Source of the DNA: Syntrophomonas sp.
GTDB lineage: Bacteria; Bacillota; Syntrophomonadia; Syntrophomonadales; Syntrophomonadaceae
DNA: 31,766 nt
Assembly (NCBI GenBank): GCA_028709355.1
Contig: JAQVXF010000001.1
Location: 1 to 31,766, forward strand
Direction: 5' to 3'
Positions 7,235 to 15,662 of the stretch are shown here, in pieces. How positions within the stretch are numbered: the first letter of the stretch is position 1; every line of letters begins with the position of its first letter. The notes under the pieces were generated by a model. That model searched no databases, was not told the origin of the DNA, and was given only the letters and a program-made list of their open reading frames with translations. The position numbers and the translations under genes were made by a program.

Positions 7235-8071
7235 TCAATCCAGGCTGATATGACCGAGGCTGCCCCTGCGAAAATCCTGCAGCAGAGTGGTGCAGGTCTT
7301 GGCCAGATCCAGCTGCCCGCCTTTGAGCAGGTGACCGCGCTGGCGGGCAATCTCCTCCAGTAGTTGATCTGTCTCCAGCTCGGGATTCAGGATCTTGAAT
7401 TTATTCCTTAGAATCGCTGGCGCCTTGGCCTTGAGCACCTGGAGAAGATAAGCAGTGACCTCGCGCTCCTGGTAGGCATTTTCGCCGACTATGCTCAGCA
7501 AGGCTAACTTCAGGCCTTGTTCATCATTTTCCACTTTGGGCCACATGAGACCGGGAGTATCCATTAACTCCAGATCTTCCCGCACTCTCACCCATTGCTT
7601 ACCCCGGGTTATACCGGGTTTGGCACCGGTGGCCGCCATCTTCTTGCCCACCAGGCAGTTGAGGAAAGTGGACTTGCCCACATTGGGTACACCTACCACC
7701 ATGACCCGCATCGGTCTCACCCGGCGGCCTTTGCGCACCATCTCCTCGGCTTGCGGCTGGAACAGTGATTTAAGCGCCTTGATTGTGTCGCTGAGCCCCT
7801 TGCCACTGGCCGAATCCATAGCTACCGCCGCCATCCCCTGCTGCCGCAACCGCATCAGGTAATGCCTGGTAGCCTCTGGATCAGCCAAGTCCATCTTATT
7901 TAACACCAATAAGACCTGGCGGCGGCAACTTATCTCCTCCAGATCCTGATTGCGGCAGGAAAAGGGAGCCCGGGCATCCAGCAGTATCGCTACCACGTCG
8001 ACCAGCTTGATATTCTGCTGTATCTCCCGTTTAGCTTTGACCATATGCCCGGGATACCAGTTGATAGCCAA
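7235..8071 (-). CDS. rbgA: Ribosome biogenesis GTPase RbgA (YlqF)
   Basis: A 278-residue circularly permuted GTPase needed for late assembly of the 50S subunit. The order of G motifs is the permuted one: NKMD (G4, residues 58-61) comes before the P-loop GVPNVGKST (127-135) and DTPG (G3, 171-174). The N-terminus INWYPGHMVKAKREI is the family signature, and a C-terminal RNA-binding helical domain follows. The start codon is TTG 8071 with AGAAGG 7 bases upstream. It follows rplS but is separated from it by a strong terminator, so its expression depends on readthrough or on a promoter I could not identify. Confidence 0.95.
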   Translation of the reverse strand: MAINWYPGHMVKAKREIQQNIKLVDVVAILLDARAPFSCRNQDLEEISCRRQVLLVLNKMDLADPEATRHYLMRLRQQGMAAVAMDSASGKGLSDTIKALKSLFQPQAEEMVRKGRRVRPMRVMVVGVPNVGKSTFLNCLVGKKMAATGAKPGITRGKQWVRVREDLELMDTPGLMWPKVENDEQGLKLALLSIVGENAYQEREVTAYLLQVLKAKAPAILRNKFKILNPELETDQLLEEIARQRGHLLKGGQLDLAKTCTTLLQDFRRGSLGHISLD

Positions 8072-8110
8072 TTATTAACCTTCTTTCCTGGTGGGAACAT
8101 GGATGATAAC

Positions 8111-8138
8111 AAAAAAGAGAATACTCTCAAGTATTCTC
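8111..8138 (-). terminator. Rho-independent terminator after rplS
   Basis: On the minus strand GAGAATACT and AGTATTCTC form a perfect 9-bp stem around TGAG, followed by TTTTTT and G. It lies about 16 bases after the rplS stop and 40 bases upstream of the rbgA start. Confidence 0.88.
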
Positions 8139-8153
8139 CTCTTCTTGGTTTTG

Positions 8154-8510
8154 TTATCTGGAATAGCGGCCTTTTTCCTTGACCCGGGCCTTCTTGCCAG
8201 TCAAGCCTCGCAGGTAGAAGAGTCTGGCCCGGCGGACCTTGCCCCGTCTGGTCACTTCTATCTGAGCGATCTTGGGAGAATGCAGCAGGAATGTCCTTTC
8301 CACCGCCACTCCGTAGGTTATTCTTCTGACCGTGAAATTTTTGGACAGACCACTTCCCCTGACCTTCATGACCACGCCTTCGTATATCTGGATCCTCTCC
8401 CGCGTCCCCTCGACAACCTTGGTGTGGACTTTGACGGTGTCACCAGGGCCGAACGCTGGCAGGTCTTTTCTATAATGCTCCTCTTCAATCGAACGGATTA
8501 TATCTTGCAT
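8154..8510 (-). CDS. rplS: 50S ribosomal protein L19
   Basis: A 118-residue ribosomal protein at the 30S-50S interface. The family pattern is clear: FGPGDTVKVHTKVVEGTRER, IQIYEGVVMKVRGSG, FTVRRITYGVAVERTF and HSPKIAQIEVTRRGKVRRA, then the basic tail. Length is normal for the family. Start ATG 8510 has the strong AAAGGAGGT 8 bases upstream. It is the last gene before a terminator in the ylxM-ffh-rpsP-khpA-rimM-trmD run, and a small structured leader lies immediately before its Shine-Dalgarno. Confidence 0.98.
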   Translation of the reverse strand: MQDIIRSIEEEHYRKDLPAFGPGDTVKVHTKVVEGTRERIQIYEGVVMKVRGSGLSKNFTVRRITYGVAVERTFLLHSPKIAQIEVTRRGKVRRARLFYLRGLTGKKARVKEKGRYSR

Positions 8511-8525
8511 GATGTCTTACCTCCT

Positions 8526-8572
8526 TTCTGCAGGTGGGCCGGCAACGCCTAGATGCCACCCTTGATACAGAA
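8526..8572 (-). ncRNA. Probable L19 leader (ribosomal-protein autoregulatory 5' element)
   Basis: On the minus strand TTCTG...CAGAA encloses GGTGG...CCACC, a two-part stem of 47 bases abutting the rplS Shine-Dalgarno. Position, size and the neighbouring gene fit the L19 leader family of low-GC Gram-positives, where L19 represses its own synthesis. I matched it by structure and location, not by covariance model. Confidence 0.45.
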
Positions 8573-8619
8573 CAAAGTTAATTTTAACATAGCTTCATCG
8601 CTATCTCAAGAAAATACTC

Positions 8620-9195
8620 TTAATCATACCATTTTGCCCCCAACAGCCGATCCATGATTATGGCCACCGCACTGCGGACCGAGAGATGATTATAGATGCC
8701 CGCTCCCGATATCGGTTCCAGGACATGCTCGCATCGCTCCATCAGGTCCTGGCTCATGCCCCATCCGGTCCCGAACAGCAACACAAATACCTGCTCTTGC
8801 TCCTCGATCTCCTGGCGCAGCTGGCGACAAGATATGGTGTTGGGATACTGGCGGGCATCGGTACCTATCATGATAACCGGCTGGCCGCTTTCTCTTTTGA
8901 TGGCCTCCAACATGGTCGGCAGGTCTGCGCTCAGTCTAAGCAGTCGCAAGGCCTCCTGGCGATCACTATTGTACTGGCCTCCATAACCCTCCTGCCAGTA
9001 GGCCAGGATGTCCCTGACCAGTTTTTGCTGGTTGGCTGACGGGTGGACGATATAGAACCCTTCTACATCGTAAGTCCTGGCCGCACGGGCAATATCGTGT
9101 ATATCGAGATTAGTCACCGATGTAGTGATGATGTCCATGTTCTTGTTATACATCGGGTAATGCAACAAGGCTGCATACACTCTGGAACGTCTCAC
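8620..9195 (-). CDS. SPOUT-fold RNA methyltransferase, function unassigned (Methyltrn_RNA_4 type)
   Basis: A 191-residue protein that resembles the putative SAM-dependent RNA methyltransferases often encoded beside trmD in Clostridia. It opens with VYAALLHYPMYNKNMDIITTSVTNLDIHDIARAA. Later come VFVLLFGTGWGMSQDL and a closing segment (GAGIYNHLSVRSAVAIIMDRLLG) that resembles the SPOUT cofactor-binding trefoil knot. The substrate RNA is not known. The start is GTG 9195, and GTGA overlaps the trmD stop by 4 bases, so translation is coupled. Co-translation with TrmD suggests tRNA as target, which is inference. Confidence 0.82.
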   Translation of the reverse strand: MRRSRVYAALLHYPMYNKNMDIITTSVTNLDIHDIARAARTYDVEGFYIVHPSANQQKLVRDILAYWQEGYGGQYNSDRQEALRLLRLSADLPTMLEAIKRESGQPVIMIGTDARQYPNTISCRQLRQEIEEQEQVFVLLFGTGWGMSQDLMERCEHVLEPISGAGIYNHLSVRSAVAIIMDRLLGAKWYD

Positions 9196-9929
9196 CGGTT
9201 TTGGTTCTCCCTGCTAAACAGAATCTCCTCCAGCAACTGCCTATCTTCCTGATCGTAGGATCGCTGCAACAGCAACTCAGGACGTTTCAGAAGAGTGCGG
9301 AGCAAACTTAGCTTTCTCCGCCAGCGGCGGATTTGCTCATGGTGACCGGACAGCAGCACCTCGGGAACCTCCAGGTCACCAAAAAACCTGGGTCTGGTGT
9401 AGTGGGGATACTCCAGTAAACCTTCGGCAAAGGACTCTTCGAGGACGGAACTCTCATCACCCAATACCCCGGGAATGAGACGGGTCACCGCATCCACCAC
9501 CACTATGGCCGCCACCTCGCCGCCACTGAGCACATAATCCCCTATTGATATCTCTTCGTCCACCTGGTCCATGACCCTCTCGTCGATACCTTCGTAATGG
9601 CCGCACAACAAAATGAGATGCGGTCTCTGCGCCAGTTTGGTCACCGATGCCTGATTGAGCCTGCACCCCTGGGGGGACAGATAGACCAGATGGGAGTCCG
9701 GTCGCTTAACGGCAGCGATGGCGCGGGAAACCACATCGGCCTTCATAACCATGCCCGCTCCCCCACCATATGGGTAATCATCGACTTGCTGGTGCTTATC
9801 CAGAGCATAGTCCCTGATATTGATCAGTTGGATCTCCAGCAAATCCCTGGCTTGGGCCCGGCCGATGATGCTCTCGTCGAACGCCCCGGTGAACATCGCC
9901 GGAAAAAGGGTAAGAATGTCGACTCGCAT
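9192..9929 (-). CDS. trmD: tRNA (guanine-N1-)-methyltransferase TrmD
   Basis: A 245-residue SPOUT enzyme that methylates G37 next to the anticodon using SAM, which prevents +1 frameshifting. Signatures: MRVDILTLFPAMF at the start, DDYPYGGGAGMVMK, LLCGHYEGIDERV, EISIGDYVLSGGE (the knot that binds SAM), LEYPHYTRP and VPEVLLSGHH. Start ATG 9929 overlaps the rimM stop by one base (TAATG), and the 3' end overlaps the next methyltransferase gene by four. Length is normal. Confidence 0.98.
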   Translation of the reverse strand: MRVDILTLFPAMFTGAFDESIIGRAQARDLLEIQLINIRDYALDKHQQVDDYPYGGGAGMVMKADVVSRAIAAVKRPDSHLVYLSPQGCRLNQASVTKLAQRPHLILLCGHYEGIDERVMDQVDEEISIGDYVLSGGEVAAIVVVDAVTRLIPGVLGDESSVLEESFAEGLLEYPHYTRPRFFGDLEVPEVLLSGHHEQIRRWRRKLSLLRTLLKRPELLLQRSYDQEDRQLLEEILFSRENQNR

Positions 9930-10450
9930 TATGGTTCTCCCAGCATGCCTTCCATCAGCTTGACCTGCAGTCTCTGGTTAGGCACGTCGACCGCCATGAT
10001 CACTTGTGGGATGGCGGGTATGAGTATCTCCCCATACAGGTCGGACTCGACCACATATACGTCATTGGCACCTGTCTCCAATATCTCGGTCAATTGTCCC
10101 AGGAATCCCCGGTCCTGGTCCTCAACCCGCATCCCGATCAATTGGAAGTGGTAATAGGTTCCTGCGGGCAGCGGGTGCAATTGGTCGATGGTCACATTGA
10201 GGAAAAAGTTGCGCAGTCTTTCGGCTGTCTCCAGGTCATCGACACCGGCAAACTTCATCAGCAACTGCCCCCGATAGGGTGAGCAATCAGAGATGGCCAA
10301 TTCCATCAACTCTCTGCCGCGCTGAACCAGATACCTCTGGCCGGCTTGGAAACGTTCCGGAAAGTCTGTCAGGGGCTGGACTTTCACCGATCCCTTATAG
10401 CCATGGGTGCCGACTATTTTCCCTACTTTGACCAATTCCCCGAGGTCCAT
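9929..10450 (-). CDS. rimM: 16S rRNA processing/ribosome maturation factor RimM
   Basis: A 173-residue 30S maturation factor that binds S19 and helps process 16S rRNA. The N-terminal barrel has VGKIVGTHGYKGSVKVQPLTDFPERF. The C-terminal PRC-barrel includes YHFQLIGMRVEDQ, TGANDVYVVE and EILIPAIPQVI. I chose ATG 10450 because GGAGGT lies 9 bases upstream and the family begins at this point; the in-frame start at 10480 adds ten unrelated residues. It sits between khpA and trmD as in most Firmicutes. Confidence 0.95.
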   Translation of the reverse strand: MDLGELVKVGKIVGTHGYKGSVKVQPLTDFPERFQAGQRYLVQRGRELMELAISDCSPYRGQLLMKFAGVDDLETAERLRNFFLNVTIDQLHPLPAGTYYHFQLIGMRVEDQDRGFLGQLTEILETGANDVYVVESDLYGEILIPAIPQVIMAVDVPNQRLQVKLMEGMLGEP

Positions 10451-10492
10451 TTTGATTCGACCTCCAAATAAAACTTCCACCTCATGGTGATT

Positions 10493-10723
10493 CTAGCGCA
10501 TTATCTCTACCGCAACCTTTTTACCGGCTTTGGCAGCTGCTGCCTTGGTAAGGGTGCGGATGGACTTGGCGATCTTGCCTTGCTTGCCAATAACCTTGCC
10601 CATATCTTCAGGAGCTACCCGAATCTCTAGGACTACTGCCCTTTCGTTCTCGGTCTCGATCACTTCGACCGCCTCCGGTTTATCTACCAGTGACCGGGCA
10701 ATCAATTCAACCAGTTCTTTCAC
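10493..10723 (-). CDS. khpA: KH-domain RNA-binding protein KhpA (YlqC)
   Basis: A 76-residue single KH-domain protein. The KH core is intact: GKVIGKQGKIAKSIR with the GxxG loop at residues 46-49 (GKQG). KhpA pairs with KhpB/Jag in Firmicutes and affects cell elongation and RNA metabolism. The start is GTG 10723 (KELVELIARSLVDKPEAV), with GGGGGGT 8 bases upstream. The longer ORF to 10831 runs into rpsP and is rejected. It lies 28 bases after rpsP in the same operon. Confidence 0.92.
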   Translation of the reverse strand: MKELVELIARSLVDKPEAVEVIETENERAVVLEIRVAPEDMGKVIGKQGKIAKSIRTLTKAAAAKAGKKVAVEIMR

Positions 10724-10751
10724 TAGGTTACACCCCCCGGTTTTCCTCTCA

Positions 10752-11018
10752 CTATTTGCGGGATTCCGCAAACTTACTGATGATACCTTGCTTCTGCAAG
10801 AGAGATTTGGCGGTGTCAGACGGTTTGGCACCAGTAGCCAGCCATTTCAAGGCTTTCTCTTCGTCGATCTTGATTGTGGCCGGATCGGTGCCCGGATCAT
10901 AGTAACCGATCTCTTCGATGAACCGGCCATCACGGGGAGTACGGGAATCCGCCACCACCACGCGGTAGAAGGGGTTCTTCTTGGCGCCCATCCTCTTAAG
11001 TCTAATCTTCGTTGCCAT
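10752..11018 (-). CDS. rpsP: 30S ribosomal protein S16
   Basis: An 88-residue small-subunit protein needed for 30S assembly. It shows the family start ATKIRLKRMGAKKNPFYRVVVADSRTPRDGR, then IEEIGYYDP and EKALKWLATGAKPSDTAKSLL. Start ATG 11018 follows GAGGAGGTGATAAA, a near-perfect Shine-Dalgarno. It lies 100 bases after ffh and directly before khpA. Confidence 0.98.
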   Translation of the reverse strand: MATKIRLKRMGAKKNPFYRVVVADSRTPRDGRFIEEIGYYDPGTDPATIKIDEEKALKWLATGAKPSDTAKSLLQKQGIISKFAESRK

Positions 11019-11118
11019 TTTATCACCTCCTCATAATTGTTCACTTATGCCAACCCAATCAGCTTCCCGGTTCAAAGCGTTCCGGATAAAGCCGCCAGGC
11101 TATCTAAGTCCGTGGCCA

Positions 11119-12465
<1,347 letters not shown>

Positions 12466-12485
12466 CCTATCTATCTCCCCTTTAC

Positions 12486-12851
12486 CTAAAGTAGTTCGGC
12501 TATCTCATCGATCAGGCTTACCGCCTGTACCAGCCGGGGATTATCAACTTCCGGACCCGCCAAGATTATCCGCAATTCATCCAGGTTACGGCGAGTAAGC
12601 TGGAATTTAGTTACCAAGCCCAGCTTGTCTTCGTATTCCTGCAGGATGCCCTCGGCCCGTTTTACCAGATCGTAAACCGCCTGGCGGGTGGTGTTCATAT
12701 TACTGGCTATCTCTGATAAGGACCAGTCGTCCTCATAATGCATATGCAGAACATCTTGTTGTTTAGCGGTCAACAATGGACCGTAAAAATCTTTAAGCAA
12801 CACAACCTGACTGACTTTTTCCAGCAAGCAGTCCACCGTCCTTCGCGTCAA
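12486..12851 (-). CDS. ylxM: YlxM/UPF0122 helix-turn-helix protein, SRP-associated
   Basis: A protein of up to 121 residues with a sigma-70 region 4-like helix-turn-helix: LTAKQQDVLHMHYEDDWSLSEIASNMNTTRQAVYDLVKRAE. In streptococci YlxM binds SRP components and stimulates Ffh GTPase; it always accompanies ffh. The start is uncertain. TTG 12851 gives the longest form but leaves only about 15 bases of leader after the predicted transcription start. In-frame GTG 12836 or TTG 12827 (GGTGG 5 bases upstream) are alternatives that would better match the usual N-terminus. It is the first gene of the ffh operon. Confidence 0.9.
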   Translation of the reverse strand: MTRRTVDCLLEKVSQVVLLKDFYGPLLTAKQQDVLHMHYEDDWSLSEIASNMNTTRQAVYDLVKRAEGILQEYEDKLGLVTKFQLTRRNLDELRIILAGPEVDNPRLVQAVSLIDEIAELL

Positions 12852-12872
12852 GCCTTTTTGCTTTACTAGACG

Positions 12873-12901
12873 ATTTTAGAGCTTCGCGGCCACGATGTCA
12901 A
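12873..12901 (-). promoter_or_regulatory. Strong sigma-A promoter of the ylxM-ffh-rpsP operon
   Basis: On the minus strand, consensus TTGACA (12901-12896) is followed after exactly 17 bases by TAAAAT (12878-12873, 5 of 6 matches). Expected transcription start is near 12866. It is back to back with the degV promoter. Confidence 0.8.
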
Positions 12902-12928
12902 GTTTTTGACTTTATTCGTGAAAATCTT

Positions 12929-12957
12929 TTGTTTTGCACTAACATTAGGCATACAAT
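12929..12957 (+). promoter_or_regulatory. Probable promoter of degV
   Basis: TTGTTT (12929-12934), a 17-base spacer and TACAAT (12952-12957, 5 of 6 matches), about 55 bases before the degV start. The -35 box is weak. Confidence 0.5.
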
Positions 12958-13012
12958 AGAATTATCCATTTAAGGGCATCCTTACTTATCAAAAAGCTTG
13001 GGAGTGATTGTC

Positions 13013-13855
13013 TTGGAAAAGATAGCCTTGGTCGCCGACAGCGCTTGTGATTTGCCCCAAAACCTGATCGAACAGTATGGCATCAGAATCCTGCCATTAA
13101 AGGTCATATATCCCGATGGGCAATATTCAGACCGGGTCGATGTACAACCCGAGGACGTCTACCGGCGAATGCCGGGCGAAGTGCCTACTACTTCCATGCC
13201 CAACCTGCAGGAGATCAAGGCCGTATTCGATAGCTTACGCCGCGATGGTTTCAGTCATATACTGGCCATAACCCTGTCCAGCAAATTGTCCGGTACATTC
13301 CAGGCCATGGAATTAGCCGCGCGTGATTTCGACGACATAACCATCCAGGTTTTCGATACCCGTACCTTGTCCATGGCCACCGGCTGGATGGTCCTGGAGT
13401 CAGCCCGCAATGTCATGAACGGTCTGAGCTTCAGCAAGGTGATGGAGAAACTCACCCTCCTGCGACCCAAGGTTCATGCTTATTATGTTATAGAGACCCT
13501 CGAATACCTTCGCAAGGGAGGACGCATCGGGCAGGTTGCGGGTATGCTGGGAGAACTTCTCAATCTGAAACCGATCATCGGGGTCAACCGGGACGGTGTC
13601 TATTATACCCATGCCAAAGTGAGGGGCAGGACCAAGTCGATCGAGAAATTGATGGAAATAGTCACTGAAACGGTCGGGAACCGCCCCTTCAAACTGGCAG
13701 TCATGCACGGGGGAGCCAAAGAAGTTGGCGAGAAGGTAGCGTCCAAGTTAGGGCAGCTGCCCAATGTCAAAGAACTCATATTCTCCGACATCAGCCCTGC
13801 TTTGGGCGTACATACCGGTCCCGGCTTGCTGGCGGTTTGTTTCTACGAGTTGTAG
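13013..13855 (+). CDS. DegV family fatty-acid-binding protein
   Basis: A 280-residue protein of the DegV/FakB family, which binds a single fatty acid and, in FakB members, presents it to the kinase FakA for phosphorylation. Visible signatures: ALVADSACDLP at the N-terminus, PTTSMPN (equivalent of the TSxPS loop), ITLSSKLSGTFQ, YVIETLEYLRKGGRIG and SPALGVHTGPGLLAV. I chose TTG 13013 because GGGAG lies 8 bases upstream; the in-frame TTG at 12998 and GTG at 13004 overlap that Shine-Dalgarno. It is the only complete gene in the right two thirds of the window on the plus strand, and no fakA-like gene is nearby. Confidence 0.9.
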   Translation: MEKIALVADSACDLPQNLIEQYGIRILPLKVIYPDGQYSDRVDVQPEDVYRRMPGEVPTTSMPNLQEIKAVFDSLRRDGFSHILAITLSSKLSGTFQAMELAARDFDDITIQVFDTRTLSMATGWMVLESARNVMNGLSFSKVMEKLTLLRPKVHAYYVIETLEYLRKGGRIGQVAGMLGELLNLKPIIGVNRDGVYYTHAKVRGRTKSIEKLMEIVTETVGNRPFKLAVMHGGAKEVGEKVASKLGQLPNVKELIFSDISPALGVHTGPGLLAVCFYEL

Positions 13856-13885
13856 CCGCCGTCGGTTGGGACTGGTTGGTACTGG

Positions 13886-13916
13886 ACTGGCTCAGTGGTG
13901 AACCGGTCAGCCCAGT
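13886..13916 (+). terminator. Weak terminator candidate after degV
   Basis: ACTGGCT pairs with AGCCCAGT (one bulge), followed by the moderately T-rich TATTGTCTT, about 30 bases after the degV stop. The rest of the 13856-14095 gap shows no gene or other element I can support. Confidence 0.35.
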
Positions 13917-14095
13917 TATTGTCTTCCATCAGTGCAGTGGCAATGTCCCCAAGAAGCGCCTGAGCCAGTATATCCAACTGTAATCAACCCGTGTCCCAGT
14001 CCCGCTCTAGAAGCAACATCGGTCTCGCACAGGGTGTGGAGACCAATTATTTGTGTCTGCTGCCTTCTGTGTCGGTCCTGGCCGTCATCCTGCTG

Positions 14096-14989
14096 TCACT
14101 GCGATCCAGCCATCAGGTTCTGTTTAACCCGGCGCTGGAGCAAATCCACGCACAGGCTGATATTCTCGGGAACATATATCCTTAAGTTTTCCCGGTAATA
14201 GCGAGCAAAAAGGTTGCTTTTGATAGTGTCTTCGTCCAGACCCTGGTCCAGCATCCCCTTTATACTAGCGAAGGCATCCTGGGCGGTATCCAAAGCCCGT
14301 TGGTAGAACTGCGGCACTTCATCATTCACCCAGATCCTCTCATGAGGTATAGCCAGGACTTTGGTGGGGTAACTCATTAGTTTACGGATACTGCTCATAT
14401 AGAGCTCGAAATCGAGGAAGAAGATCGGGAATATCAATTGGTCTGAGGTTTGGAATCCAGCCGTGTCGGACAAAAACATCACCTGGTCTTCAGGCAGATA
14501 GAAGGCCAGATTACAGGGGCTGTGACCCGGTGCATCGATAACCTCCAAGCTCAGTCCGCTGCCCAGGTCCAGCCTGTCCCCGCCCTTTACTACGGTATCG
14601 ACAATGATCGGTTCCGGCAAAGGCGCCATTATTTCCTCATCGATCAAGCCCTGGCGAAGCAGTAATTCGGTCATCTTCTGGTCCTGGCTGAAAAAGTTCT
14701 TCAGTATTTTAGGATTGGCCAGCACCTTCTTGGTTTCTGAGCTGCCTACCAACTGGGCTTGGGGGAACATCTCACGCAAGGCGGGGATACCGCACACGTG
14801 ATCAAAATGGGCATGGGACGCCAGCAGGTATTTGATGTGCGGTTTGACCGGTAGAGCCGCCCATTGCCGCCGGAAGCTCATTATGCTTCCGCTGACCCCG
14901 CATTCAACGATAGCCGCTTGCTCCTGACCCACGATGAAATGGTTGAAGTGCTGGTTGCCTAGACACAGAACATTTTTGGTCAGTCTCAT
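14096..14989 (-). CDS. Metallo-beta-lactamase-fold hydrolase
   Basis: A 297-residue protein with a complete MBL metal site: SHAHFDHVCG (His59, His61, Asp63, His64), then DAPGHSPCN, LSDTAG and IPHERIW. It resembles the glyoxalase II/RNase Z-like hydrolase superfamily. The long insert between the first and second metal ligands (KKVLANPKILKNFFSQDQ and following) and the C-terminal helical tail do not point me to a specific substrate. I chose ATG 14989 because GGAGG lies 5 bases upstream; the ORF to 15010 starts inside that Shine-Dalgarno. It stands alone, downstream of the tRNA cluster and its terminator. Confidence 0.85.
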   Translation of the reverse strand: MRLTKNVLCLGNQHFNHFIVGQEQAAIVECGVSGSIMSFRRQWAALPVKPHIKYLLASHAHFDHVCGIPALREMFPQAQLVGSSETKKVLANPKILKNFFSQDQKMTELLLRQGLIDEEIMAPLPEPIIVDTVVKGGDRLDLGSGLSLEVIDAPGHSPCNLAFYLPEDQVMFLSDTAGFQTSDQLIFPIFFLDFELYMSSIRKLMSYPTKVLAIPHERIWVNDEVPQFYQRALDTAQDAFASIKGMLDQGLDEDTIKSNLFARYYRENLRIYVPENISLCVDLLQRRVKQNLMAGSQ

Positions 14990-15084
14990 GCCTCCTACCT
15001 CCTCCGCCAAAGAACTTCTTCCATATATTACTTAATATAACACAGCTTCCCCTTTGCAGGACTCGAATGATTGTTTAAAGGCAG

Positions 15085-15119
15085 AAAAAAGGATCTCCGT
15101 GACCGGAAATCCTAATTTT
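15085..15119 (-). terminator. Terminator of the Met-Glu-Val tRNA unit
   Basis: On the minus strand GGATTTCCG and CGGAGATCC pair with a two-base mismatch around GTCA, followed by TTTTTTCTG. It begins about 5 bases after the tRNA-Val 3' end. Confidence 0.7.
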
Positions 15120-15123
15120 TTTC

Positions 15124-15199
<76 letters not shown>

Positions 15200-15202
15200 T
15201 GA

Positions 15203-15278
15203 TGGTGACCCCTGGGGGACTCGAACCCCCGTTACCGCCGTGAAAGGGCGGTGTCTTAGACCGCTTGACCAAGGGGCC
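15203..15278 (-). tRNA. tRNA-Glu (anticodon TTC)
   Basis: A 76-base cloverleaf with acceptor GGCCCCT/AGGGGTC (one G-T pair), D arm TGGTCAAGCGGTCTAAGAC, anticodon stem-loop CCGCCCTTTCACGGCGG and T-loop GGTTCGAGTCC. The 3' CCA is encoded. It is 3 bases upstream of tRNA-Val. Confidence 0.97.
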
Positions 15279-15281
15279 AAA

Positions 15282-15357
15282 TGGTGGGCCTACCAGGATT
15301 CGAACCTGGGACCAACCGGTTATGAGCCGGTAGCTCTACCAACTGAGCTATAGGCCC
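15282..15357 (-). tRNA. tRNA-Met (anticodon CAT; possibly Ile2)
   Basis: A 76-base cloverleaf with acceptor GGGCCTA/TAGGCCC, D arm TAGCTCAGTTGGTAGAGC, anticodon stem-loop CCGGCTCATAACCGG and T-loop GGTTCGAATCC. The 3' CCA is encoded. The first acceptor pair is a normal G-C, so it is not initiator tRNA. CAT could also be a lysidine-modified Ile2 tRNA; the position between Asn and Glu favours elongator Met. Confidence 0.9.
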
Positions 15358-15385
15358 GGAGGTCTCTAAAAACCCCGCAAGAGTT

Positions 15386-15414
15386 AGTATATATAATATG
15401 CCTGTAAAAATCAA
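15386..15414 (-). promoter_or_regulatory. Promoter of the Met-Glu-Val tRNA unit
   Basis: On the minus strand TTGATT (15414-15409), a 17-base spacer and TATACT (15391-15386), about 29 bases before tRNA-Met. Confidence 0.7.
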
Positions 15415-15452
15415 TAGCCAGGCGACATTTATTACAGCTGTGGCCGGGCAAC

Positions 15453-15483
15453 AAAAAAGCGGTAATCATAAATGGTTACCGCT
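15453..15483 (-). terminator. Terminator after tRNA-Asn
   Basis: On the minus strand AGCGGTAA and TTACCGCT form an 8-bp stem, followed by TTTTTG. It starts about 11 bases after the tRNA-Asn 3' end and separates it from the next tRNA unit. Confidence 0.85.
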
Positions 15484-15493
15484 GTTTATAGCA

Positions 15494-15568
15494 TGGCTCC
15501 CCGAGTAGGATTCGAACCTACAACCCTCCGGTTAACAGCCGGATGCTCTACCGTTGAGCTATCGAGGA
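15494..15568 (-). tRNA. tRNA-Asn (anticodon GTT)
   Basis: A 75-base cloverleaf with acceptor TCCTCGA/TCGGGGA (one T-G pair), D arm TAGCTCAACGGTAGAGC, anticodon stem-loop CCGGCTGTTAACCGG and T-loop GGTTCGAATCC. The 3' CCA is encoded. It has its own consensus promoter and terminator. Confidence 0.97.
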
Positions 15569-15585
15569 AGGACCCAACGAAGCTA

Positions 15586-15614
15586 ATTATATAATCATTG
15601 GAATGCACTGTCAA
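15586..15614 (-). promoter_or_regulatory. Perfect consensus sigma-A promoter of tRNA-Asn
   Basis: On the minus strand TTGACA (15614-15609), exactly 17 bases, then TATAAT (15591-15586), with the tRNA starting 18 bases downstream. All 12 hexamer positions match consensus, as expected for a highly expressed stable RNA. Confidence 0.88.
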
Positions 15615-15662
15615 TAAGCCCCGGGCAAATTTGAAGCGGGACTGGACCATGGCGGCAAACAG

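Noticed and set aside
8091..8552. A 153-codon plus-strand ORF with a hydrophobic N-terminus
   Set aside because: It is antisense to rplS and its terminator. L19 is unmistakable on the minus strand.
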